Shown here: in pieces, positions 1 through 9,613 of the stretch
How positions within the stretch are numbered: the first letter of the stretch is position 1
Layout of the letters: the number at the start of each line of letters is the position of its first letter
Source: Garcia nutans
Lineage: Eukaryota; Streptophyta; Magnoliopsida; Malpighiales; Euphorbiaceae
Length of the DNA: 64,000 nt
Assembly (NCBI GenBank): GCA_947685225.1
Contig: CANTUV010000024.1
Span: 22,090,001 to 22,154,000, forward strand
Reading direction: 5' to 3'
The notes under the pieces: generated by a model
Databases searched by the model: none
What the model saw: the letters and a program-made list of their open reading frames with translations, nothing else
What the model was told of the DNA's origin: nothing
Position numbers and translations under genes: made by a program

Positions 1-530
1 CAATTTCAACACTTTCAAACATAATCACAACTCAAATAAAACAAGGGAAGTCAAGAGAGAACTTACCAAAGTTGATGAAACTTCAAAATTTTCCAACTCA
101 ATCACTTGATTCTTCCTTCAATTAGCTCTTAAAATTCAAAAACCCTCACTTGCTCTCTTGCTTCCTTGATGTCCGGCCAACACAAAGAGAAAAGAAAAGA
201 AAATGACAAAGTGTAAGAGACAAAGTCAAATTTCTCATCTCTTTAAACCTCCACCAAGTATTCCAAATAAGAAATTGCTTAAATACCCTCTTCTATTTAT
301 TTTAGCTCCCTTTCCCTTACTTTCCTTTTTAGTAATTTCACAAATAACAAATTAAATATCTTCTTCCTTTAACCATCCATTTTGACTTGTATATATGTTA
401 TATATATTTCCATATATACAACATATAAACTCTCTCTTAATTCTTTTTCTTTCCAATTACACATATACATTTAATTCAAATAAAACAACAATTATATCAA
501 AACTTCTAGGGCACGCTTTGGGATATTACA
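1..530 (-). mobile_element. Partial LTR, probable Del/Tekay-type Ty3/gypsy
   Basis: Read on the minus strand, an LTR-like sequence begins TGTAATATCCC at 530 and runs off the window edge. The TGTAAYAYCC start is typical of Del/Tekay chromovirus LTRs. TATA-like runs lie around 400-415, and a GGTAAGT splice-donor-like site lies near 62-68, which fits the R-U5/leader side of such an LTR. The sequence from 531 onward is Athila 3'-internal DNA, so this element sits inside Athila-A. The body of the element and its second LTR are outside the window. The family name is inferred from terminal sequence and layout only. Confidence 0.5.
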
Positions 531-1128
531 AATTCTCTATGATATTTAGGTACACTTCTAACTTTTGGAGTTTTGTTTTGGCTCTTATGATTCTGCAATT
601 TCAAACACTCTATTGCTTACGATTGTGTTGGAGATTCTTAGGGATTTTGTTGAAAAGTATTGTGTCTTATGACTTTACGATTTCAAAAACTTTATTGCTT
701 ACGATTTTACGATTTTGTTTTACTTTACTCATATTCTTGGGAAATTCTTAGCCCAGGTCTGTGTTAAGCATTCTTATGCATTATTCATTGGTTATTCACA
801 CATGAGCAATTTCCTTGTTTCAACTAATTTTAACTTGTTTCAACTTGTTTCACTTTATTAGCAATTTCATTATTCATTGCTAAATTTGTTATTTCATGGT
901 TGCTAGATGCATCAGTTTAATTCTTTTTTGTGGATTCTGTGTTGTTGATTGATTTGGCATGTTTGGCATGATTGGAATTTTATTGCTTTCTTTGGTTTGG
1001 CATCATTGGCATTATTTTTGTTGGAATATATTGAATGCTATGTTGTTATAATGTCAGTATTCCAGTAACTCTATCCCATGCTTTTTCGTATCGTTGTGGT
1101 TATAATGGCGATGTTTATTTTGCAGATA
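531..1128 (+). other. Athila-A pol-env spacer with splice acceptor
   Basis: T-rich noncoding stretch with no supported ORF. It ends in a polypyrimidine-poor but recognisable acceptor, TTTATTTTGCAG (AG at 1124-1125), three bases before the env-like ATG. In Athila elements the env-like ORF is generally thought to be expressed from a spliced subgenomic RNA, and this site fits that. Short repeated phrases (tgcttacgatt) occur at about 612-700. Confidence 0.5.
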
Positions 1129-2581
1129 ATGGGTCCTTGTAAACAATCTTCCAAGCTACCCACCAAAAGAGCTCGAGGGGAAGGCAGCTCAAGCCAACCC
1201 ACTACACATCCGATCTCAAAGTTTATTACCAGCCACAAGTGCATCCGATTCTCAAATTCAGAAGAAAGGAAGCTGTTTGAGTTATTGGGAAACAAAGATT
1301 GGTCTCCCCCTAGGGTTTTGGATTAGGGTTCCATGGAACAAGCCAATATCGCGGTTGAGATCTAAAATTTAATAAACCAACCAGGCTGGGAATAACTCTT
1401 CTCCATCAATGAGCCTTCATATAAAGAGTTAACCCTGGAGTTCTTCTACACTTTTCAGTTCGATAAAAACAAGATCTCCATTATCAAGCCGATGATGAAG
1501 TTCTGGTTGGGAGGTCAGCGATTCCTCATGAGCATCAATGAACTTGGCGTGCATTTGCAGAGTATGATGTAGACTTCGCAGAGTATGATGTCATTCCTCC
1601 TAGGGTTTGGAGCACGTTTGCACTGAATGCAGCCAAGTATCAGCCAAAGGTTTCCAAGGCATCAAATTTTGAGTCATTCCATTGCAGAGTGGTACATAAT
1701 TTGTTGGTTCACACCATTGCGGCTCGACTTAGCAATATGGGGGTTGTTGGCCTAAGGGAGCTGTTCTTCTTGAATTGCTTATTCCAGAAGATTCGCTGCA
1801 GCGTAGCTCATGCTATCACACATTTTTTCTATGAGCAGTGCAAGAAAGGGGCACCGCGTAACTTACATGGTGGCATGTATATCACAAGACTGGCTAGCAG
1901 TTTGGGTGTGTTGGATGGCTGTCTACCGATGACCTTGGATGGGCTCCCCAAACTTTTGGGCATGCACAATTTGAAGTGGTTGAACCGGGAGAAGGTGGTA
2001 GAACTACAGGCACCACCTACAAATTCTGAGCCAGTTCCTCTTGCTCATTCTGAGCCAGTTCCCCTGCTCGCACCTCCGACATACCTCCATCTCCACCGAC
2101 AGACATCCCCGACCCATCCACCACTGCTGGACCTTCCTCCTCAGCTGGCCCATCCTTTAGTGCAACCCCTACCTTCAGAGACTGGCGTCATTTTATTAAT
2201 GTCGAGTGGGATCATGATCGGAAACTAACTAAATTTGAGCACTAGATATGCAGGATAGAAGGAAAAATTGGACACATCGAGCTGGACCAGAATAAATTAT
2301 TAGCTTAGCAGGACCAGATCCAGTGGTCCATGGAGTAGCACTTCTCATCCTTCCAAGTGCAACTAGATCACGAGATATTGAGGAGGCAATGGCTCAAGTA
2401 GTCCATGCTTAAGTTTTGGAGGTGTCAGGGATTTAGCCCTTCGCAACCACCACCTCCACCGTACCAGCCTCCAGTACCCTGTGTTGATGTTTTGGATGAC
2501 AATGCTAGTGATGATGCTAGTGCCAGCGGTGATGATACCGGTGCCAAATATGATTCCAGTGCTGAGTCCATGACCGATTAG
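1129..2581 (+). pseudogene. Athila-A env-like (Athila ORF1-type) pseudogene
   Basis: ATG at 1129 directly follows a splice acceptor. The opening residues MGPCKQSSKLPTKRARG form a basic, Ser-rich N-terminus. An open stretch to 1326 ends in TAG; the same frame continues with further stops (TAA about 1363, TAA about 1393) through EPSYKELTLEFFYTF and a WLGGQRF core. An imperfect direct duplication (cagagtatgatg, about 1557-1585) carries a stop and a frameshift. A second open segment (1689-2228) keeps the VVGLRELFFLNCLF region and a Pro-rich tail. The protein ends in a strongly acidic Asp/Ser/Ala tail at TAG 2579-2581. The same blocks (ELTLEF, VxELxELFFLDC) occur in the Athila-B env-like ORF. 'Env-like' is a positional name: no signal peptide or clear membrane span is visible. 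Not functional here. Confidence 0.75.
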
Positions 2582-3845
2582 CTCATTTATCTTGTATTTT
2601 ATTTTACTATTTTTACTTCATTATTTTTCTTTTTATTTTATTTTTGTCTTCTTTTGGATTACTGTACATCTAATTCTGCAGTTATATTTTTTATTCTTAT
2701 TATATATATATATATATATTTGAACCTTTACAATTTTGCATGTCCAATTTTGCCTTGTAGCTAATTGGACTTCGCAACGCTTTCAGAACCATATTCATAT
2801 ATGTTGATTCATGGACATGTCAGGGCAGTTCTCTCGCTCTCTTTTGTTCTTTTACTTATTTTACACACATTGGGGACAATGTGCATCTTAAGTGTGGGGG
2901 AGAGGTATATTTTCTAGATTGAGCTTTTGTTTTCATTCTTGCCATTTGATGCATTTGTCTAATTTAGTTTCTTCAATTTTATTTTTGGCTTCAAGTAAAC
3001 TAGATTGCTATAGTAATATGAAGTGAAATGGTTGCTCTTTTTATTAAATTAATGGTTGATTTAATGAACGATAATATTTTGTTGAGGTTGACTCGGTTTT
3101 CTTAATTCATTACTAAAGACTAAATGTGATAGTTTGAATTAGGTAGTTGATTGATAAGAGTTGCACATATGAAGTTTAAAACCTTAGTTACATTTTTAGC
3201 ATGTCCTATTTCCTTAGATACTTGAGTCAAACTTAGTATGACATCTTTATTAGCTTAAGTTCCTTACCACTTTACTTGAAATAAATAAATAAATATAATA
3301 AATTGAAATTATTTTTCAGGAGCTTTAAAAATTTATCCTTGTTCTACTGATTTTAACTTTTGAATTGAAACAAATGAGTTAGAATCATGAATAGTGCTAG
3401 TAGCCATTTGAATGGTGATTCTAACTGAGTAATTAGGGGTTAGCATCACAAATATTTACCTTTGCATCAAAAAGTTAGTTTCAGTTTAAACACGTCGGGC
3501 TCCTTAAAAAAATGTTTCACACAATACATTTTAAGAAGGGGTCAAAGAACATAAGAGAAAATTTACACTTTCTTACTTCATTCATGGTTTGTGAGTTCTT
3601 GGAATGTTATGCTCAATCTTTTAACTTTGGATTTTTAGATTTTAGATCTGTTAGATTTTTATTTTGAAACTTCTTAATTCAACTGTCATGCTTAAGATTT
3701 AGTTTTTCGTTGAGAATGTTGGGTTTTCTGATCCAAGTAGTGTAAAACTTTTATTTTTTTTGGATATAGAGGGGTCCTTCATTTCTTCCTGTTATAGTGA
3801 TTTGGTTTGCTTGAGGACAAGAAAAAACTCAAGTGTGGAAGAATT
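2582..3845 (+). other. Athila-A 3' noncoding region with two polypurine motifs
   Basis: No ORF is supported. A (TA)n run lies at 2700-2719. The conserved Athila block TTGGGGACAATG is followed by AAGTGTGGGGGAGAGG (2890-2905). About 930 bp later GCTTGAGGACAAG is followed by AAGTGTGGAAGAATT (3831-3845), which immediately abuts the LTR start and is therefore the likely plus-strand primer (PPT). The upstream copy is a near duplicate of the same GAGGACAA...AAGTGTGG arrangement. Confidence 0.7.
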
Positions 3846-5252
3846 TGATAAGTATATAGTTGATGATATTTTTGCTCCTATTTCTTAGTACATTTATTGT
3901 CAAATTGAGTTTAATTTGTTTGTTCAAGTGTTTATTAGGGTTGATTCCAGGAACCATTGACATGTTGGGACCTTAAGGTTATTTAGGCCAGAATCACCAA
4001 TGAAAGACAATGAAAGGAGCTGTTTAGGGAAAATTCTTCAATTGCCACACTCATTGACATGGGCGTATCAATGGCCATGTCAATTCAACTACGTTATAGA
4101 AGCTTTGACATGTCCAGTGACATGGGCATGTCCCTGAATGTGCCATTGATCCTGCCTTACAGAAGCTGTGACATGCCCCAGGACATGGGTATGTCACTGA
4201 TCGTGGCCCTAACTCAGCATTGCAGTAACAATGACACACATAAGGACATGGATGTGTCACTGCCCATGTCATTAAAGTTGGAAACAACGCCATTGTCATG
4301 CCGACAGACACGCTTGTGTCAATGGCCATGTCAGGCAAAATTACTGAGCTATAAAATCTTAGCGAAAGTGTGAATTAGGGACCTAATTTTTATTAGAGCT
4401 GACTTTCAGAGAAAAAAAAAAGAGTTTTAGCAGCTGAGAGTGAAGGTGAAGATCCAATTCATACAAGATTTAAATTAAGATTTAAGGATTGAAGTGGGAA
4501 AAAGACAAATCATTCATTATGGATTGTTTGAATTCTTTCACTTATTTCTTTTGTTTTGTTTTTTTAGTTATGAACATGAGCTAAATTGTTTATATCTAGA
4601 TATCGATGAACCCTAGCCGTGTTATATGGATTGAATAGTTTTTATTAATTTTATCCTTTTGATTCTTAATTTCTTATTTCCAATTGATAATAGCATGCTT
4701 ATTGATTGGTTGCAATTTTCATATAATTTACTTGAGAAAGCTTGATATGAACAAAATTTTCATTAGGATTGAGGGTTGATTAGAGTGCTAGAGATAGACT
4801 TAAAAGACCTTTTGGTTTGAAGTTCCTTGTTCTTATAGCAAGATCTATTTAATTATGCTTGAGAAGAGATTCCTAGCATTCTACTTAGTGATTAGGGATT
4901 AATTCACTCAAGAGAGGTTTTGATCTAATTTAGAGGAATGCCAACTCAGCTCTATTATATTATTTAATTGAATTGATATTCATAAATATTTTATGGCTAG
5001 GGGTATTCAATATCTGGATAGTATTTTCATCGTTAATTCTTTCTGTACAATATTCAGTTTTTCTTTGCTTTAATTTATTAAGTAATTTATCTTCATTTTA
5101 ATCATCATCAAACTATTGATTTGCTAAATAACAGTTAAGGTTTGCACTAGTGCTGGACCTTGTCCCAGTGGAACGATATCTTACTCACTATTTTATTACT
5201 TGAGCGACTCGTGCACTTGCGGTAACATTGTGATAGCACATAATCACCATCA
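3846..5252 (+). repeat. Athila-A 3' LTR
   Basis: Starts TGATAAGTATATAG directly after the polypurine tract and ends ...AATCACCATCA (1407 bp). The terminal TGATA and the CATCA end give short inverted termini. The last 120 bp (ggtttgcactagtgctgg ... tcgtgcacttgcgg) is a recognisable Athila U5. It contains the inverted-repeat array annotated separately. The partner 5' LTR is outside the window. Confidence 0.85.
4039..4340 (+). repeat. Inverted-repeat array in Athila-A LTR (GACATGG/CCATGTC)
   Basis: Five imperfect units of roughly 55-75 bp, each with facing arms such as TGACATGGGC...GCCATGTCA. Because the units are near-palindromic, both strands stay open for about 100 codons (4059-4373 plus, 4051-4338 minus). 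I read this as non-coding U3 structure, not a gene. Confidence 0.7.
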
Positions 5253-5768
5253 GTGAGCTGATGGAAGAATCATTCATAAGGTTATGTGCTAAATCATGGT
5301 TTGAAAATGGATGTCTCTTATATTCGACTCCCACTACTCATTCTTTTTTATGTCTTAAAGATGAAGCTTTGAATGTGACATGTCCTGATTATCAAATGCA
5401 AGACCTACATAAATATCTTAAAGGCACCAATGGGAGTGTTTTGGCCTACCATTTCAGTATGTGAGTTAGTGTAGTCGCTGTAAGTATCATTCATGCATAT
5501 CATGCATGCACGCATACATGAGCATATCACATTGCACTTTTGTTGTCTATCCTTTAAGCAGCCATACTCTTGAAGTAATTGATGAGAAGCAGATATGGAA
5601 TCAGGGGGGCACAGAAAGGCAAATGTAAAAGAAATAAGAGATGCAGGCTTGTGAAAGCATCCAAACAAAATACAAACTTCAATTAGAGCCTGCGTTGGAA
5701 CAAAATCATTGGATCATGCCTACAAAGGGGGAAAAATCTCCTTTTCAAATTTTGGGTTTATATGTGTA
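5253..5768 (+). mobile_element. Tat0, 3'-internal fragment (left piece)
   Basis: Noncoding. It matches in order the 3' region of Tat3 (about 56690-57195): the (a/g)tttgaaatggatgt-type phrase, a ~gttgatgga block, TGTAAGTATYATTCAT with CATGCA repeats, then ...gggtttatatgtgta. It stops at 5768 where the Tat1 LTR begins. The match resumes at 45726 (gcatacaaaatattt), equivalent to the next bases in Tat3 (57194 onward). Hence one Tat element was split by Tat1, with target duplication gtgta (5764-5768) against gcata (45726-45730), two transitions apart. Confidence 0.75.
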
Positions 5769-6630
5769 TGTAGACCCTTAATTTTTTACCCAGTCCGATC
5801 CAATATATTTTAATTAGTCCAATAATTTTTGTGTTGTCCAATATATTTTAATTAGTCCAAAATAATATTTATGTTGTCCAATATATTTTAATTAGTCCAA
5901 AATAATTTTTGGGTTATCTTAATTAAATAATATTTGCTTTAGTATTTAGTTTTTATAATTAATAAAAAATAAACAAATAATAATAATAAACAAATAAATA
6001 AAAATAAAAATAAAAATCGGCGACGAAAAAGTAGGGCGAAATGGCCCACAGGCAGTTTCTCTCCCGCAGCCCGCAAATTCCCACGGCAATTTTTTTCGCC
6101 AGCAAAATTTTTTCGCATCAGTTATTTTTCGCTAGCAAAATTTTTTCGAAACCAAATTCGATTTGGTTTCGGTTTGCTTTTCTTAATTAATGTTAGATTT
6201 CGTAAACAATTAAGATTAATCACCAAAATCATCTATAATTAGGACTAAAAACAACACAGAAAGGAGGACAAGAAGGGAGGACAATCGAGTGAAGGAAAAA
6301 CATAGAAAAAGTGATCGGACTTTAAAACTTTTTGGTAGAGATTAACGATCAGACTTTTGAGAGAAGCAAATAAGCAATTCAATCCATCAAAGGCAACCAT
6401 CTTGCCTTTGTCCTTGTTCATCCAAGAAATAATTTTTGGTGGAACCAACGAACGGAGGTTTGAATCTCTAATTTCTTTTTATTTTCTTACAGTACCTTTG
6501 TTTCTTTGATTCTTAAGATTATACACACAAAACCTTGATTTATAAACACATAGTAACATTGATCTTCGTTTCAATAACATAAACACTTTTCTGTTTCTAA
6601 ATACCTTCAAAACCCTAATTCCTTTCCTTT

Positions 6631-7989
6631 TGTTAGTAAATCGTGAAGAATCTGCAACCCTTGCCGCAGCGGAAAACAAAAATTCTTTCGATTTACTCAC
6701 AGGATCCATGTGATCCATTCAATTCGATAAAAGAGATTCGAAACTAACCTTTTTTGTGTAGCTTCAAAACGATTAACAGATGCTGCCTTCTGAAGACGAA
6801 CACCCTCTAACGAAATCCACACAAACGTACGCCGGTCTGAGTGCTAGCTCACCAACGGCAGTGGCTGAACCTTTTCAAAACGAAACTAGGGTTTTTTTTA
6901 GGTTTTTTCTCTTCTTACGTTTTCTTTTGCAAAACGAAATTATGAGATCATTAAACCTCCAGTCCTTTTAAAACCGTTTTAAAAGACTTCTTTTTTATCA
7001 AAACCCTAACTGTCCATATCCCATATGGACCCACGTTTTAATAATTATTATCTAATAATAATTATTATAACAATATTATTATTAATATCTAATAATAATA
7101 ATAATACTAACAACAATAATTAAATATAATTATTATTATTTAAGTACAGCCTACGTTCTATGTGTGTGACCCGATAGGCTCATATTAATTGGTAGTGTAT
7201 TTCAATCTCTATTGAAATGCACAAATCATAATTGGCCTCTAGCAAGACATTACGACTACCCAATTAATCATGAGAATCATTATAAATGAAAAACCTGAAA
7301 TAGTACATGCATTAATCCCTTTGTCACACGATATCTAGTTTGAACATAAGTCATAGTAAATGTCATACTTATATTGTCCAAACTTATGATTACTCGATCT
7401 CCAAGTTAACTGATAAACAAATAAGATTGATCTTATATCAACTTATTTGAGCATGGCCATGCATTTCTCAGTTACACTTATCGAGGGGCCCAGAAGATAT
7501 CTCTCTCAAAGAGAGGGACAAATTCCATCTTGATTGTTCATTTTCCTCTACATAATTTATATCATGTTCAAGCATAACCTTTATAATTATCTAGTTACAG
7601 ATAACGTTTGATCATGTCAAAACATAATATTCCTTATGTTGGAAACTATGACAATCTCAAGTCGAAGGATTAAATGAAAACTATTATGAGATACACTTAT
7701 GACATTAAACCATGAAGTGATATCTGTGTGGGTCTATCCAATACACTGTTCTCTAACATGTATCCATAATATTGATTTGTATCTTCATACCTATAATCAT
7801 CTTATGATTATCAAATCAATATTACACTAGTTATATTTATTATTATCTCCATAACAATAATAAACCAGGGATATAATCATTATTATATATAACATGCAAA
7901 CATAACAATGATAATAAAAACTTCTTTATTAATAACAAAATGAATAACATTAAGGTCCAAATCAATGGCCTAGGGCATATACACTAACA
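6631..7989 (-). mobile_element. Solo LTR, Ty1/copia-type
   Basis: Minus-strand LTR starting TGTTAGTGTATATGCCC (at 7989) and ending ...GATTTACTAACA (at 6631), 1359 bp. It has perfect 5-bp target duplications CCTTT at 6626-6630 and 7990-7994. The Tat1 3' LTR (near 23665) lacks it, which gives the empty site directly. The start sequence and the internal GAGGGGCCCAGAAGATAT and GAGCATGGCCATGC phrases are familiar from plant copia LTRs (Angela/Tork-like); the exact lineage is inference. An ATT/AAT-rich low-complexity tract lies at 7038-7145. There is no internal region, so it formed by recombination between two LTRs. Confidence 0.85.
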
Positions 7990-8039
7990 CCTTTGTTTTC
8001 CAAAAAATCTTAAATCGTTCATTCTGTTTCTTCTAGAAC

Positions 8040-8660
8040 TTAAGAACCCTAACCTATTTCTTCAAAACCTTAAAACCCTAAATTGTTACTGCTATTTCCA
8101 AAAACCCTAAAAAAATACTCTTTTATTTCCAAAAACCTTAAATCATTTTTCCTATTTCCAGAAGCTCTTAAAAACCCTAAACTGTATTCTTTTAATTCTC
8201 TTCCAAAGTTTCAAAATGCTTTGTTAAATATCCAAACTCTATTAACAAACTCTAAACTTACCTTCTAGTTTCTAAAAATCACAAAAAGATTTATAAAACT
8301 CTAAACTATTTTCTTCAATCCTAAAACGAAACATATTTTTTGAAACACTAAAAAACCCTAATTCCCTCAAAACCAAAACCATAAACCCTAATTTTCCTAA
8401 ACCCTAACCCTAATCCTTAAAACCTTATAAGCCTAAACATTCAAATCCAATATAGTAAAACCAAAATAACAATCTGTTACCAAACTTATTTATTTTAAAT
8501 CACAGTAGCATTATTTTCATAAAACATCCAAAACCCTAAATCTTTAAAACGTCCAGTAGCATTATTCACTTAAAAAAATAATATTAGTTACTCAAAATTC
8601 CAAAACCCTATTTTCTAGATTCTAAACCCTATAATCTTAATTTTCAACACCAAAACCTAT
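8040..8660 (+). repeat. Interspersed AAACCCTAA-type motifs in Tat1 5' LTR
   Basis: Many copies of AAACCCTAA or near variants separated by unrelated AT-rich sequence, with only one near-tandem pair (ctaaaccctaaccctaatcc, 8398-8417). The same tract recurs at the same LTR position in Tat1 3' (23640-24310), Tat0 (47820-48110), Tat3 (about 51920-52010 and 58960-59060), Tat4 (62150-62450) and, inverted, Tat2. It is part of the LTR and not an interstitial telomere. Confidence 0.7.
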
Positions 8661-9033
8661 AATCCTAGAAGCCAATTTCCAAAATTTTCTGGGGCGCTGC
8701 CTCTAACCCCGCAAGGGGGCGATGTCCCCTTGACCCCCGCCATATGTGTATTATGAGTCCGCATATTTAACTTTCCTTTTTTCAAAGCCCTAATTTAGTA
8801 ACTAAAATCCTATTTTAAGATGTGAACTCTAAATTATATATTTATTGCTTTATTTAATTTTAGATTTGATTATGTAGTTTATTTATTTAATTTCAATGCT
8901 TGATTTATTTAATTTATCATGGATGAATGCTTATTATATATTTTGATTGATGTTTAATATCTTTGGTAATGATTTATTTATGGTGAATGGTTATTTATTT
9001 CTATCGATTTATTTTGATTTCCAAATGTTGTAA

Positions 9034-9205
9034 GAGGTATTTTTCAACTTTGTGGGTACCTCATTAATTAAGTTCTATGTAATGTAAATTGCTTTTAGAT
9101 TTTTTTGGACCAATGTAAAGGACATGTTTCTACCTTTCGGTGGGTGTCCTATTAGTTTAGACATGGATGATGTAAGGACATGTTTCCTTCCTTGGATGGG
9201 TGTCC
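9034..9205 (+). other. Three-hairpin module (H1-H3) of Tat1 5' LTR
   Basis: H1 9034-9063, H2 9120-9149, H3 9176-9205. Each has an outer stem (GAGGTA/TACCTC in H1; GGACA/TGTCC in H2 and H3), a TGTTT-type bulge on the 5' side and an inner stem. In H2 the inner stem is TACC/GGTG and in H3 TTCC/GGAT; in H1 it is decayed by substitutions in this copy. The same module is present in every Tat LTR of the window (see findings). Proposed as an RNA structure in the R-U5/leader; function unknown. Confidence 0.65.
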
Positions 9206-9317
9206 ATTTATTTGCTTTATTTGGACATTGCTTTGATTTTAATATAATGATGCTTTGTTTCAATTGTTGTGTGAAATATGGATAATATTGTTATACTTAA
9301 GAATTTTATAATATTAA

Positions 9318-9593
9318 GACCTGTAAAGGAGGCTAGTTCCAATGAACCGGGCGTTGTGCGGGTGCTGGGCCATTTCTCACCTTCCCCACACATACCCAAC
9401 TTTTCGAACCGATTAGGGGGTTGGGGATTCCTTAGGAATCGAGTCATCCACCCTTTTTTTTTCCCGGCCTGTCCGGGTGGTGACTCCATTTTCTCCGGAC
9501 TTAGGTCCGTTTTCTCTAAGGCCCCGAGCCTAAACAGTGCAGAAGTCGCAAGAACCATTCCACCGGGAGTGGGGGTAAAAATCCCCGCCCACA
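9318..9593 (+). other. GC-rich conserved R-U5 tract of Tat1
   Basis: Much more GC-rich than its surroundings and very similar in all Tat copies here. Visible stems: the AGTTC CAAT GAACC pairing near 9332-9347 (CCGGTTC CAAT GAACCGG in other copies), GATTCC TTA GGAATC at 9426-9440, and CCGGCC TGT CCGGGT near 9463-9478. It ends at the LTR terminus CCCACA. Several overlapping frames are open by chance; no protein is called. Confidence 0.7.
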
Positions 9594-9613
9594 GTGGCGA
9601 CTCCACTGGGGAT
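9594..9613 (+). promoter_or_regulatory. Tat1 primer-binding site
   Basis: GTGGCGACTCCACTGGGGAT immediately follows the LTR terminus CA. Tat/Ogre-lineage elements use a PBS of the form TGGCGACTCYRCTGGGGA, reported as complementary to the 3' end of tRNA-Arg. The same site follows the LTR of Tat2 (identical), Tat3 and Tat4. Confidence 0.85.

Larger units (their letters stand above)
531..5252 (+). mobile_element. Athila-A, 3' half of an Athila-lineage Ty3/gypsy element
   Basis: Order on the plus strand: pol-env spacer with an intron acceptor, env-like ORF, long 3' noncoding region with two AAGTGTGG polypurine motifs, then an LTR. This order, the TTGGGGACAATG...AAGTGTGGGGG block at 2870-2905 and the LTR end (GTGCACTTGCGG...) are characteristic of plant Athila elements. 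The 5' half (5' LTR, gag, pol) is not in the window, being displaced by the LTR at 1-530. Its right end abuts Tat0 3' sequence, so it inserted into Tat0; the expected 5-bp duplication would be gtgag (5253-5257), with its partner outside the window. Confidence 0.85.
5769..9593 (+). repeat. Tat1 5' LTR (with nested copia solo LTR)
   Basis: TGTAGACCC...CCCGCCCACA, 3825 bp, of which 1359 bp plus a 5-bp duplication is a nested solo LTR. In order: U3 with a thrice-repeated ccaatatattttaattagt phrase (5800-5905); palindromic CGCYAGCAAAATTTT motifs (6098-6150); interspersed AAACCCTAA motifs (8040-8660); AT-rich stretch; three hairpins (9034-9205); GC-rich R-U5 (9318-9593). The small open frames at the GC-rich end are not genes. 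Confidence 0.9.

Noticed and set aside
395..751. 118-codon ORF with a hydrophobic look
   Set aside because: It spans the junction of two elements at 530/531 and is T-rich; chance frame.
4051..4373. Facing ORFs of 95 and 104 codons
   Set aside because: They are translations of the palindromic LTR array; near-palindromes keep both strands open.
8040..8660. Interstitial telomere array (CCCTAAA)
   Set aside because: Motifs are interspersed, not tandem, and recur at the same LTR position in every Tat element.
9594..9613. Possible tRNA gene fragment
   Set aside because: Only about 18-20 nt complementary to a tRNA 3' end; it is a primer-binding site.
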